From positions 41,713-105,712 of the forward strand of contig CANBSH010000002.1 of NCBI GenBank assembly GCA_947372105.1: 64,000 nucleotides of DNA, read 5' to 3'. Source of the DNA: Chitinophagaceae bacterium. GTDB taxonomy: Bacteria; Bacteroidota; Bacteroidia; Chitinophagales; Chitinophagaceae. Positions 50,666 to 60,973 of the stretch are shown piece after piece. The stretch's first letter is position 1, and each line of letters begins with the position of its first letter. Both the position numbers and the translations under genes were made by a program. The notes below the pieces were generated by a model. The model made no database searches, had not been told where the DNA came from, and saw nothing but the letters and a program-made list of their open reading frames with translations.

Positions 50666-52246
50666 ATGCGTGCTTTAAAAAAGTTGCTATCAGTGAACAA
50701 AGATTTAATAATTAATAGTTCTTCCGATGGGGTAGAGATTGCCTTGTTAGAAGAAAAAAAGTTGGTTGAAATACACAACGAAAAAATGGACGCCCGTTGG
50801 TCTGTAGGGGATTTGTATTTAGGAAAGGTTAAAAAAATAATACCAGGCCTGAATGCCGCTTTTGTGGATGTAGGCTTTGAGAAAGATGCTTTTTTGCATT
50901 ACACCGACTTAAGTCCTTATGCCAAATCCATCATTAAGTTCACGCAATTAGCAATGAACGACAATGATAATAGTTTTGATTTTGCGCATTTCCAAACTGC
51001 CCCAGAAATAGTTAAAACAGGCAAAATAAGCGAAGTATTAAATGGCAAGCCCAATGTGTTGGTTCAAATATTAAAAGAGCCTATTGCGGCCAAAGGACCC
51101 CGTTTAAGTTGTGAAATTTCATTAGCAGGACGATTCGTAGTATTAACTCCCTTCAATGAAATAGTGGCAGTGAGTAAAAAAATTCATTCAGGAGACGAAC
51201 GTAGAAGATTACAAAAAATAATTGAAGGAGTGAGGCCCAAAAATTTTGGGGTCATTGTACGTACTGCAGCCGAAGGAAAAAGCACCGCCGAACTTCATGA
51301 GGATTTATTAACGCTTGAAGCCAACTGGAAAAATATACAATCCAATTTAAAAGGCGCGGTTCCTCCTGCTCGTATTATGAATGAGGAGAGTAAAACGACA
51401 AGTATCTTAAGAGACTTATTAAATGAAGATTTTAATAAGATCGTAGTGAATGATAAAAAAATATACGACCTCACTTTAAGTTATTTGCAACGTATAGCTC
51501 CAGGCAAAGCAAACATATTAAGTTTATACAATGGAGATCAAGCAATTTTTGATCAATATGGTATTACTAAACAAGTAAAATCTTCTTTTGGTAAAACAGT
51601 CAACTTACCTAGTGGCGCTTATTTGATTATTGAACATACCGAAGCATTACATGTCATAGATGTGAACTCAGGTTTCAAGAGCGTTTCCAATAACCAAGAG
51701 GAAAATGCGATGCAAACCAATATGGAAGCTGCCGAGGAAATCGCAAGACAATTAAGATTAAGAGATATAGGGGGGATTATTGTCATTGACTTTATTGATA
51801 TGAAATTGCCCGAAAACAGACGCAAAGTTCAAGAAGCTTTAGAAGGCTTTATGAAAACCGACCGTGCAAGACATTCGGTACTTCCTATTTCCAAGTTTGG
51901 ATTATTACAAGCAACTCGTCAAAGAATACGCCCAGAAGTAAATATTAATACCTCCGAAGACTGTCCTGCATGTACAGGAACGGGGAAAATCACATCCACT
52001 TTACTCTTAGAGGATGAAATGGAGAAGAAATTGGCTTATTTGGCTACACACGGGCATAAAAATCTGCAGATAGTAGTTCATCCCATCATTCATTCGCACC
52101 TCACTAAGGGCATCTTTAATAGCATTATAAAGACTTGGAGAAAGAGATATAAAATCAAACTTAAATCACAGGCATCCAATATTAGCCATTTAGTAGAATA
52201 TCGATTCTTGGATGAGCATTTAGAAGAAATTAAGATTTACGCGTAG
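50666..52246 (+). CDS. rng: Ribonuclease E/G family protein
   Basis: S1-like LGKVKKIIPGLNAAFVDVGFEKDAFLH; HVIDVNSGF; IVIDFIDM; CPACTGTGKI. Confidence 0.95.
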   Translation: MRALKKLLSVNKDLIINSSSDGVEIALLEEKKLVEIHNEKMDARWSVGDLYLGKVKKIIPGLNAAFVDVGFEKDAFLHYTDLSPYAKSIIKFTQLAMNDNDNSFDFAHFQTAPEIVKTGKISEVLNGKPNVLVQILKEPIAAKGPRLSCEISLAGRFVVLTPFNEIVAVSKKIHSGDERRRLQKIIEGVRPKNFGVIVRTAAEGKSTAELHEDLLTLEANWKNIQSNLKGAVPPARIMNEESKTTSILRDLLNEDFNKIVVNDKKIYDLTLSYLQRIAPGKANILSLYNGDQAIFDQYGITKQVKSSFGKTVNLPSGAYLIIEHTEALHVIDVNSGFKSVSNNQEENAMQTNMEAAEEIARQLRLRDIGGIIVIDFIDMKLPENRRKVQEALEGFMKTDRARHSVLPISKFGLLQATRQRIRPEVNINTSEDCPACTGTGKITSTLLLEDEMEKKLAYLATHGHKNLQIVVHPIIHSHLTKGIFNSIIKTWRKRYKIKLKSQASNISHLVEYRFLDEHLEEIKIYA

Positions 52247-52386
52247 TTTTTATATTAGTTGGAATCATTAATATAAGAACAGGCAAGCAATGTATGGTTC
52301 TAATGAATATCGCAAGTAGACTCCTATTGATATAGCTTATTCCTTATACAAGAGGATCTATTAAAACATTCCTGAAAAAAGAGCAT

Positions 52387-52426
52387 AAAAAAAAGACCCA
52401 CCGAAAATTCGGTGGGTCTTTTTTTA
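52387..52426. terminator. Bidirectional intrinsic terminator
   Basis: AAAAAGACCCACCGAAAATTCGGTGGGTCTTTTTTT between convergent genes. Confidence 0.85.
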
Positions 52427-52456
52427 TATTGAGATGTTCAATGAAGAACAGTCAAA

Positions 52457-53356
52457 CTATTGCTTTTGAAGAATCAAAGAATAGAAACCATAACTAGAAG
52501 TTCCATAGAAATGTTCAATCTTTAATCCGATATATCCAGTACAAGAGAAGATATAACCAGCATTTGCTGCAGCAGCAGAATATACAGCTCCAGTTGGAGA
52601 ATAGCTACCGTAATCAACACGTGGAATTGAAGCAGCTCCTGTGTTTGGATCTACGTTTACTACCAATTTGTTTTTTACATAACCGCCACCTGGGTATACA
52701 CCACTTAAATCAACTTGGTTAGCACCAGGACCATCACCTACAGGTACGATTGCACCTAAAGCCCAGTCTTCCCAACCATCAGCGATTACTTTGTAGTTAC
52801 CTTTCATACCACCTGTGAATGGACAAACCACATAAGCAGTCCATCTAAAACAAGCGTTATAACCAGTAGCATTTTCTAATGCACCTAAAGTGTTAGATAA
52901 GTCATAAGTTTTACCATCTTCAGTAATAACTTGGTTGTAGAAAGTGTAAAACTGACCTGGCGCAAATAAAGATGCAGCAGGAGTTCCAATAGCAGTCGCT
53001 ACTTCAGCTCCAGTTGCAGCTAATTCGGTAGTACCGTTTACGTCTACTGTTTTAACTAATTTCCATGCAGCTGGATCAGCATTTGCATTTTTTACTACAA
53101 ACAATTTTACTTGTTTAATTTTAACCCCGTTATTATAAGGGTCTACCATTACAGATACTTTAGAAGTACTGATTGCGGCATAGTTAAAGTTTACATTCAC
53201 CGTTTTATTAAGGGTGATATAAGCTCCTTTTCCAAAGAAGTTGATATCAACGAATGGTTTTTCTAAGGCTAATCCTTCTTTTTGACAAGAAGTACCCACA
53301 ACCATAAAGGCGATAGCAACTAATAGGATGTTTAATATTTTTTTCATTGTTGTCAA
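52457..53356 (-). CDS. Hypothetical lipoprotein downstream of SusD-like gene
   Basis: 299 aa; lipobox VVGTSCQKEG; operon with SusC/SusD. Confidence 0.75.
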   Translation of the reverse strand: MTTMKKILNILLVAIAFMVVGTSCQKEGLALEKPFVDINFFGKGAYITLNKTVNVNFNYAAISTSKVSVMVDPYNNGVKIKQVKLFVVKNANADPAAWKLVKTVDVNGTTELAATGAEVATAIGTPAASLFAPGQFYTFYNQVITEDGKTYDLSNTLGALENATGYNACFRWTAYVVCPFTGGMKGNYKVIADGWEDWALGAIVPVGDGPGANQVDLSGVYPGGGYVKNKLVVNVDPNTGAASIPRVDYGSYSPTGAVYSAAAANAGYIFSCTGYIGLKIEHFYGTSSYGFYSLILQKQ

Positions 53357-53361
53357 ATTTA

Positions 53362-55086
53362 TTATTTGATGAAATTATCAGGGTTATTATCCCAGAATAC
53401 TTTGTTTACCGCAGTTCCTAAATTTCTTTGTACCGGTGCATTCAAGTTTCTGTTCATGAATACAGATGGGTAGAAGAAAGAACGGATAAAGAATCCTGGA
53501 TTAGCAGCGTACTTATTGCCTTGTAAATTTCTAGGCGTACCATTTAAACGGTAGTTGTTATATGCTTCCCAACCATTACCCCAAGTTGCTAAGTAAAATT
53601 CCTTACCTACGATATCCAATTTAGCAGCATCAGTAGCAGCAGCATCATATTGTGCTAAAACAATGCTAATGTAGTTTGCAATAGTAGCAGAAGTAGCAGC
53701 ATAAGTTGCAGAAGGAGTAATACCCACTTTAGCAGCAAAGCCAGTTACTTTAGCCATATTATTAGTAAGTGCAGTGTTTAAGCTAGCTCTTGCAGCAGCT
53801 GCACCACCAGTAATAACACCTGTTAAAGCAGCTTCCGCTAATTTAAAGTGTGTAAATTCAGAGTTCCAGATAGGTAAGATACCAGCACCTTTACCACCCA
53901 TTTCCAAACTTACTTTTACAGCAGCATCATCATCAAATGCGCCACCTGCTGGGTAAATACCCCATGTAGTTCTGTAAGAACCATCTGGAGGAGTACCAGA
54001 GTTGTCACCGTGATCACGACCCCAATAACCAGCACCTACATAACAGAAAGGCTCGCCTGCTTTATAATGAGCAGGAGGCGCTTCAATGCTACAAGATAAG
54101 GTTACAGAGTTAACGTTCGCTGCAGATGTATTTTGTCTGTAGAAATAGTAACGTTGTCTTGGATCCAAAGTAGTCTTTGTTGTTTTACTAGTACCACTAA
54201 TATCACAACCACCAGAACCATTTGAAGCACAAGCTGTACCAATTTTTTCAGAAGCAATAGCCCACATAAAGTAGTCAGCCATGTATTCACCTACACTACC
54301 TGATGAGTTATAGTTTCCACCATAATCAGGATGACGGCTATCTGGAGTAGTACGGTTAGTACCATATTGGAAATTAAAGTCGTTTGTTGCAGTTAAAATT
54401 AAATCACCTGCAGTTACTAAAGCTTGAATTTTAGCAGCAGCTGTTGCATCCACTTTACGAGTTTGCATCAACATTTTAAATTTCATTGTTTTAGCAGCCG
54501 TGATCCATTTTGTTTTGTTACCACCATAAAACAAGTCAGCACCTGGTGCAGCACTTGATTTAGAGAAGTCTGTAATCGCATCATCATATAAAGCTAATGC
54601 AGCAGCATATACAGAAGCAGCTGGATCCACTTTAGGTGAAGTTTGTGCTAAACCTGTATTCGCTTCAGTGTAAGGAACATCACCAAAAGCATCTACTAAA
54701 ACTCCTAAAGCGTATGCTTTCATGAATTTAGCCATACCAGAGGCGATGAATCTGTTTTGCTTTTGCGCCAAAGGAATTAAGGCGTTTGCATTTTTAATGA
54801 TTGAAGTATAGGCTGTGTTCCAATAACCATCAAATGAATTCGGAGAATATCCGTTTTGATAGATTGGTCCAAACCATGCTTGTTGTCTAGTTAATTGGCC
54901 CCCGTCGTTTGACGCACCATCAAAGAAACCAGCAAAAGATAATTGAACTGTGTTTAATAACAAGTCAACATCCGCTGTTCCTAATGAAGGAGCATTTGGG
55001 TTGTCCAAAAGACTATCTAATTGTTTGCTACATGCAACCGCAGTTGTAAGTAAGGCAGTGACGATTATAATTTTTAAATATCTCAT
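53362..55086 (-). CDS. SusD/RagB-family outer-membrane lipoprotein (SusD-like_2 type)
   Basis: Lipobox TTAVACSKQL; NPNAPS; KFMKAYALGVLVDAFGDVPYTEA. Confidence 0.9.
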   Translation of the reverse strand: MRYLKIIIVTALLTTAVACSKQLDSLLDNPNAPSLGTADVDLLLNTVQLSFAGFFDGASNDGGQLTRQQAWFGPIYQNGYSPNSFDGYWNTAYTSIIKNANALIPLAQKQNRFIASGMAKFMKAYALGVLVDAFGDVPYTEANTGLAQTSPKVDPAASVYAAALALYDDAITDFSKSSAAPGADLFYGGNKTKWITAAKTMKFKMLMQTRKVDATAAAKIQALVTAGDLILTATNDFNFQYGTNRTTPDSRHPDYGGNYNSSGSVGEYMADYFMWAIASEKIGTACASNGSGGCDISGTSKTTKTTLDPRQRYYFYRQNTSAANVNSVTLSCSIEAPPAHYKAGEPFCYVGAGYWGRDHGDNSGTPPDGSYRTTWGIYPAGGAFDDDAAVKVSLEMGGKGAGILPIWNSEFTHFKLAEAALTGVITGGAAAARASLNTALTNNMAKVTGFAAKVGITPSATYAATSATIANYISIVLAQYDAAATDAAKLDIVGKEFYLATWGNGWEAYNNYRLNGTPRNLQGNKYAANPGFFIRSFFYPSVFMNRNLNAPVQRNLGTAVNKVFWDNNPDNFIK

Positions 55087-55114
55087 ATAGATTTCTTTTT
55101 TACTTTAGTTAGGA

Positions 55115-58100
55115 TTAAAAGGTTACTCTTACACTTACACCCATTCTACGTGCAGAAGGACCAGTGATACCCTCGAAACCTTTACCACTACTTACACCCA
55201 ATCCATTTGTTTCTGGATCAAAATGCATGTGTTTAGGGAAGTTAGGAGCAAAGTACCATAAGTTGCTTCCGTTGGCAGAGATAGACAAGCTACCAAATGG
55301 AGTTTTTGATAAGTATTTTTCAGGTAATGAATAACTAAGAGAAACATCTCTTAATCTGATAACTGTTCCGTCAAACATACCAGATTGGTCTGGTCCAAAC
55401 ATGTTATTAAAGAAGGCTTGAGTAGCACTAATTTGAATATTGTTTGGTTTGCCATTTTCCAATACCCCTGGTAAAATATAAGGAGCAGCACGATCAAATT
55501 CTGTATCCGCAGTTACCCCTCTCGCTAACAATGATCTTACTGTTGAAGAGTAAATATCACCACCGCAAGTGTAGTCAAATTGGAAACGGAAATTGAATTG
55601 CTTATAGCTTAAGCTAGAAATACCTGTTAATTTATATTTAGCGTTCGGATCACCAATCACACCAATACTATTTGATGCCATATAGTCACCACCAGATCCT
55701 ACTAATAAATTTCCTTTTGCATCTTTTTGGAAATAATAACCTTTCATGATACCTAAAGGTTGACCGTTAATAGCGAAGTTACCTAAGGTAGTATAACCTG
55801 CATAAACGATTTCTTTTAAGTCAGTAGGAATATTAGATACCATAGACTCATTTAAAGTCCAAACACCTGTTAAATCCCAAGACCAATCTTTTCCTTTGAT
55901 GATTTTGTAACCTACTTGAGCTTCAATACCCTTGTTAGATACTTGACCAGCATTGATTTGGATGGCAGTATAACCAGTTGATGGATCTAAATCTCTGTTC
56001 AAGATTTGATCTTTTGCAACTCTATTATATAATGTCAAATCCAAACTTAAACGAGATTGGAAGAATTTACCTTCAATACCTGCTTCTAATTCTTGTAATA
56101 ACTCAGGTTTTAAATCTGCGTTAGGCAAGTAGTTAGGAATAGCATTGGTATTTAATACAGAACCAGCACTTGTTACAAAGTTTCTTGTAGAAATTGCTAA
56201 AGCTGATCTTGTAGAGTAAGCTCCAGGGAAGTTAGCTGCAGTAGAATAACCAACACGTAATTTTAAGTAGTTGATATTCTTTTTATTTCTTAACCAAGAC
56301 AACGCTTCTGTAGGAATAAATGAAGCACTTACATTAGGATAGAAGATGCTACGGTTAGCGGCTTCTAAAGTAGAAGTCCAGCTATTACGTCCACCTACTA
56401 CTAAATAAGCAAAACGCTTATAATCTAAAGTAGCAGTTGCAAAAGCAGCTAATGATTGAGAATTAATTTTATAATCCAAATCACCACCACCTTCATTATT
56501 GATATCATGCGTTGTAAAGTTAGAATGGTCTAATAAACCAAATACTAATTGTTCTTTACTAGTTGCACCCATTTGATTGTAGCCTAATTCACGATCGTTC
56601 ACACCCGCTAATACGTCAAAGCTATAATCAGAGTTGATATCTTTTTTATAAGTAGCAGTTAATGTGTGGTCAATGATGTTGTTGAAACCAACACTTGTTC
56701 TCATAAAACCAGTAGGGAAATAAGTACCCCCTTTGTTTTGAGCATATAATTGGAAGTTTGAATAATCATCATAACCAAAACGGTAAGCGATTTTTAAATC
56801 CTTAGCAGCATCCCAAGCCATCAAGATATTACCAAAGTTTCTTGAAACCTTATCACGGTTAAAAGAGTTTTTAGCAGTCCATCTTGGGTTTTGGATATCG
56901 TTACCACTTCTGTAGTATACATGAGAATGGTCAATTGGGTTTTCCCACTCTAATCCCATTAAATCTACCGCAGTTGGAGTGTACATTACGTCACCAAAAA
57001 TAGATGGTGCAGATGCAGTACTACCAAATGAAGGAGAAGTTGGAGGAGACTTAACGTCTGTGTTAACGTGGTTGAAAGTACCGCTAATAGTAATTTTGTT
57101 ACTTAATTTAGCTGTACCACCCATACCAATATTACCTTTCATTGTTCCATTACCTTCTACAAAACCTTGGTCATCAGTATAACCGTAGTTAATATTATAG
57201 TTTACATTGCCAGAAGAACCAGCAAAGTTTACTGAAGTATTTTTTGTTACACCATCTTGGAAGAAGTTTTTAACAGAGTTATAAAACTTTAATGGGTAGC
57301 TGTTGTTTCCAACATATTGAGGGAATGCAGCGTTCAAAGCAGAACGGCTATATGGATGCGCTACCAAAGTTGGAGGATTGGTAAATTTACCACCCCAGTT
57401 ACTGAAGAAAGCTAAACCAATACTCAAATCAAAACCACCACCATAAGTAGTGTTGTAATCTGGTAGGTTAGCCACTTGGTTTACAAAATAAGATTGAGAA
57501 ACAGTTACTTCGTTTTTCTTTCTTGTTTTTTGAGTAGATCCGTTTTTAGTAGTTACCAAGATAACACCATTACGTCCTAACTCACCATATAATGTAGTCG
57601 CACTCAAACCTTTTAATACGTCAATTGACTCCACGTTATTCGCGTCTAAGTCTAAGAAACGGCTAGGAGAGTTGTTACCATATACGAAAGAAGTTTGTTG
57701 GTTATTACCACCGTCAAAAGGCACACCATCCACAACCCATAATGGAGAAGTTCCACCAGAGATAGTAGAAATAGCACGAATTACAACGTTAGTACCAGAA
57801 CCAGATAAACCACTTGTATTTAAAATGTTAACACCAGGAGCTTTACCAGTTAAGATACGAGCAATATCCACCTCAGGTTTTAATTCAAGGTCTTTTTTAC
57901 CAATAGAAGAAACCGCGTATCCTAAGGCTTTCTTTTCCTTTTTGATACCCAAGGCAGTTACAACCACTTCACTTAAATCTTCTTTCAAAGCTTTTAAACT
58001 AAAGTTCGTAACAGCTTGTGCTGCTGCTTCTTTTCTTTCAAATCCTACACTAGACACTTGTAATACAGATCCTAGTTTTACACTAATTCTGTAAGTACCA

Positions 58101-58273
58101 CTTGCATCAGTGATTGCTCGGTTATTTGTTTTTGATTTCTCTGTTACGACCGCACCTTCAATGGGCGCATTTTTATCATCTGTTACTTTACCAGTCACAG
58201 TTGTGTTTTGCGCGATTGCCGCCGTGAAAGAGAAAAACGCAACAAACAAACTCAATAGTAGTTTTTTTCTCAT
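55115..58273 (-). CDS. SusC/RagA-family TonB-dependent receptor
   Basis: Start trimmed to MRKKLLLSLFVAFFSFTAAIAQ; CarboxypepD_reg-like domain; plug VVTALGIKKEKKALGYAV; C-terminal beta-barrel. Confidence 0.95.
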   Translation of the reverse strand: MRKKLLLSLFVAFFSFTAAIAQNTTVTGKVTDDKNAPIEGAVVTEKSKTNNRAITDASGTYRISVKLGSVLQVSSVGFERKEAAAQAVTNFSLKALKEDLSEVVVTALGIKKEKKALGYAVSSIGKKDLELKPEVDIARILTGKAPGVNILNTSGLSGSGTNVVIRAISTISGGTSPLWVVDGVPFDGGNNQQTSFVYGNNSPSRFLDLDANNVESIDVLKGLSATTLYGELGRNGVILVTTKNGSTQKTRKKNEVTVSQSYFVNQVANLPDYNTTYGGGFDLSIGLAFFSNWGGKFTNPPTLVAHPYSRSALNAAFPQYVGNNSYPLKFYNSVKNFFQDGVTKNTSVNFAGSSGNVNYNINYGYTDDQGFVEGNGTMKGNIGMGGTAKLSNKITISGTFNHVNTDVKSPPTSPSFGSTASAPSIFGDVMYTPTAVDLMGLEWENPIDHSHVYYRSGNDIQNPRWTAKNSFNRDKVSRNFGNILMAWDAAKDLKIAYRFGYDDYSNFQLYAQNKGGTYFPTGFMRTSVGFNNIIDHTLTATYKKDINSDYSFDVLAGVNDRELGYNQMGATSKEQLVFGLLDHSNFTTHDINNEGGGDLDYKINSQSLAAFATATLDYKRFAYLVVGGRNSWTSTLEAANRSIFYPNVSASFIPTEALSWLRNKKNINYLKLRVGYSTAANFPGAYSTRSALAISTRNFVTSAGSVLNTNAIPNYLPNADLKPELLQELEAGIEGKFFQSRLSLDLTLYNRVAKDQILNRDLDPSTGYTAIQINAGQVSNKGIEAQVGYKIIKGKDWSWDLTGVWTLNESMVSNIPTDLKEIVYAGYTTLGNFAINGQPLGIMKGYYFQKDAKGNLLVGSGGDYMASNSIGVIGDPNAKYKLTGISSLSYKQFNFRFQFDYTCGGDIYSSTVRSLLARGVTADTEFDRAAPYILPGVLENGKPNNIQISATQAFFNNMFGPDQSGMFDGTVIRLRDVSLSYSLPEKYLSKTPFGSLSISANGSNLWYFAPNFPKHMHFDPETNGLGVSSGKGFEGITGPSARRMGVSVRVTF

Positions 58274-58671
58274 GTTGTTGTCAAAATTTTTGTTAATAAA
58301 GCCCTCCATTATGGAGAACATGTTGTGCAATATAATATAAGTCGGAGTTTCTGCCAACGAAAATCATATCTTTTTTTAACAAATTTTAACAAAAAGGTGA
58401 CTAAATGTTAATATGGAGGGTGGTTTAGGGAGAAATCTTTAATTGTATTATGTTTTTATTACATTTATAAATAACACATTTAAAATTAATTAAAAGATCT
58501 TATTATTTAAAAAACTCATAGGAAAATTAAACTAATAAATGTCCGTTTTTGTTCGAAAAATTTCTTAAAAAAAGTTTAAGGAATTCGCCTTAATAAATGA
58601 ACATTTTGAGACAAAAAGGGCTTTTTACCCGTTTTGCGGGAAATACGCAATCTCAATTTAAAGGAAGCAAT

Positions 58672-58679
58672 TATCTTTA
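58672..58679 (+). promoter_or_regulatory. Putative -7 element TATCTTTA of radA, 4 nt before ATG
   Basis: One mismatch to TAnnTTTG; ATG at 58684. Confidence 0.5.
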
Positions 58680-58683
58680 CCCA

Positions 58684-60054
58684 ATGAGTAAATCCAAATC
58701 GGCATTTTTTTGCAATAATTGTGGTTATGAATCGGCAAAGTGGGCGGGTAAATGTCCGGCTTGTAACGAATGGAATACGTTTACCGAGGAATTAATTGAT
58801 AAAGGAAAGGAAGCCACCACCGATTGGGAAGGCTATCATAATAATCAAAATGGAAATCAAGCCATTTCATTGAATGATGTGAATAGTTTATCTGAAAAAA
58901 GAATAGATAGTTCGGATGTGGAATTAAATAGAGTTTTGGGAGGAGGTATCGTTTTAGGTTCCATCATATTAGTGGCGGGCGAACCTGGTATTGGAAAAAG
59001 TACTTTGTTTTTACAACAAGGTTTGATGATGAAAGATCAAACCGTTTTATACATCAGTGGAGAAGAAAGTATTCAGCAAATAAAAATGCGTGCCGATAGA
59101 TTACAATTAAAAAATGAAAATTTTTATTTGTTAACTGAAACACATACTGCGCAAATTTTTAAAGCCATTAAAAAATTAAAACCCACAGTGGTGATTGTGG
59201 ATTCCATTCAAACATTAGAATCTAATTTAATTGATGCTACTGCAGGAAGTGTTTCTCAAATTAAACAAACTGCTGCCGAATTTCAACGCTTTGCGAAAGA
59301 AACAGGAACACCGGTTTTTTTAATTGGTCATATTACTAAAGAAGGAACCATTGCAGGACCTAAAATTTTAGAACACATGGTGGACACGGTGTTGCAATTT
59401 GAAGGAGATCGTCATTATGCTTATCGTATGTTGCGCACTTTGAAAAATCGTTTTGGAGGCACGAGTGAATTAGGAATATACGAAATGACTGGAGAAGGAA
59501 TGAAAGTAGTCAACAACCCTTCAGCTTTTTTAATTGCACAACGTAATGAATCCTTGAGTGGCAGTACCATAGCTGCTTCCATGGAAGGTATGAGGCCTTT
59601 ATTAATTGAAGTGCAAGCACTCGTAACACAAAGTGTGTATGGCACGCCACAACGCACTGTGACTGGATTTGATTTACGTCGTTTACAATTATTATTAGCC
59701 GTTTTAGAAAAACGTGGTGGTTTTGCATTTGGCATGAAAGATGTTTTTGTAAACATTGCAGGCGGTTTAAAAATTGAAGACCCTTCCTTAGATTTAGCAA
59801 TTATACTTTCTTTACTTTCTTCCTATGAAGATGTTCCCTTACCACAAGGAATTTGTTTTGCGGGCGAAGTAGGTTTGAATGGAGAAATAAGAGCAGTGAA
59901 TCGTATTCAACAAAGAATTGCAGAAGCTGAAAAATTAGGATTTGAAAAAATTTATATTTCAGAATTTAATAAAAAAGGAATTGAGCCAAAAAAATATGGC
60001 ATTGAAATTATTGCCATCGAAAGAGTAGACGAAGCCTATAGATTATTTTTTTAG
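58684..60054 (+). CDS. radA: DNA repair protein RadA
   Basis: Start trimmed to MSKSKSAFFCNNCGYESAKWAGKCPACNEWNTF; GEPGIGKST; KNRFG motif. Confidence 0.96.
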   Translation: MSKSKSAFFCNNCGYESAKWAGKCPACNEWNTFTEELIDKGKEATTDWEGYHNNQNGNQAISLNDVNSLSEKRIDSSDVELNRVLGGGIVLGSIILVAGEPGIGKSTLFLQQGLMMKDQTVLYISGEESIQQIKMRADRLQLKNENFYLLTETHTAQIFKAIKKLKPTVVIVDSIQTLESNLIDATAGSVSQIKQTAAEFQRFAKETGTPVFLIGHITKEGTIAGPKILEHMVDTVLQFEGDRHYAYRMLRTLKNRFGGTSELGIYEMTGEGMKVVNNPSAFLIAQRNESLSGSTIAASMEGMRPLLIEVQALVTQSVYGTPQRTVTGFDLRRLQLLLAVLEKRGGFAFGMKDVFVNIAGGLKIEDPSLDLAIILSLLSSYEDVPLPQGICFAGEVGLNGEIRAVNRIQQRIAEAEKLGFEKIYISEFNKKGIEPKKYGIEIIAIERVDEAYRLFF

Positions 60055-60812
60055 TGTCTCGTTTTTATAATAATTGGTTGAATAAGTTTTACCAAAACTT
60101 AGAACCTTTCTTTTTATTTATAAAAAAATATTTGCAAGGTTTTTTGCATTTATTATTTCCTTCTATTTGTTTGCAATGTGGCACAGATGAATTGAGTGAT
60201 TCCAATATTTTATGTGACTCCTGTATTCAACAATTACCGTACACCGATTTTTTTTCGATTGAAAATAATGTTGTAGAAAAAATGTTTTGGGGTCGAATTT
60301 CATTGGGCGCCTGCGGCGCCGCATTATTTTTTACCAAAAAGAGTATCGTTCAAATTTTAATTTTCGAATTAAAATACAAGCAAAATCCAAAAGCAGGATG
60401 GCTATTAGGTAGATTGATGGGGGAAGCACTTCAAAAAAGTAATCGTTTTCATCATATCAATGGTTTAGTCCCTGTTCCACTTCAAAAATCAAGACAACGA
60501 AAACGAGGTTATAATCAAGCGCAACTATTATGCGAAGGCATCGCAGCGGTATGCCACTGGCCGCTATTTAAGGATGCCATCCAAAAGAAAAAAACGAGCA
60601 GTTCGCAAACCCATAAGGATCGTTTACAACGGGGCGGATCGGCTACTATTCAGTTTACAATAACCCACCCCGAAACCTTATATGGCTTGAATTTACTGGT
60701 GGTAGATGATGTCGTCACTACAGGAGCCACCATGGAAGCATTAGGGAATTGTTTGTTGATGGCACAACCTGCCAGTATTGGATTTGCAGCCGCCGCCTAC
60801 ACATTACATTAA
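60054..60812 (+). CDS. ComF family phosphoribosyltransferase-like protein
   Basis: CLQCGTDELSDSNILCDSC zinc motif; QKSRQRKRGYNQAQLL; LVVDDVVTTGATMEA; GTG start. Confidence 0.9.
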   Translation: MSRFYNNWLNKFYQNLEPFFLFIKKYLQGFLHLLFPSICLQCGTDELSDSNILCDSCIQQLPYTDFFSIENNVVEKMFWGRISLGACGAALFFTKKSIVQILIFELKYKQNPKAGWLLGRLMGEALQKSNRFHHINGLVPVPLQKSRQRKRGYNQAQLLCEGIAAVCHWPLFKDAIQKKKTSSSQTHKDRLQRGGSATIQFTITHPETLYGLNLLVVDDVVTTGATMEALGNCLLMAQPASIGFAAAAYTLH

Positions 60813-60932
60813 ACCCTGTCAACCTTTTATTTGAATTGTTGTTATAATATTTATTAATTTTAAAATACAAGTACAATCATTAAATAATCCAAATATTCAA
60901 CACCCTACTCAACAATTTTTTAACCAAACATT

Positions 60933-60968
60933 CATTCAAATAAACATTCAAATAAACATTTAAATAAT
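60933..60968 (+). repeat. Three tandem 12-bp units
   Basis: CATTCAAATAAA x2 + CATTTAAATAAT, immediately 5' of glutathione peroxidase gene. Confidence 0.75.
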
Positions 60969-60973
60969 ATTAT

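Noticed and set aside
52250-52386. Intergenic region after rng considered as ncRNA or tRNA
   Set aside because: No cloverleaf or conserved RNA motif could be drawn by eye; only the downstream terminator hairpin is supported
53600-54700. Repetitive GCAGCA-rich tracts in SusD-like gene considered as microsatellite or repeat element
   Set aside because: Explained by Ala-rich coding sequence in frame
59421-59800. Two minus-strand ORFs inside radA
   Set aside because: Antisense of conserved RadA Lon-like domain
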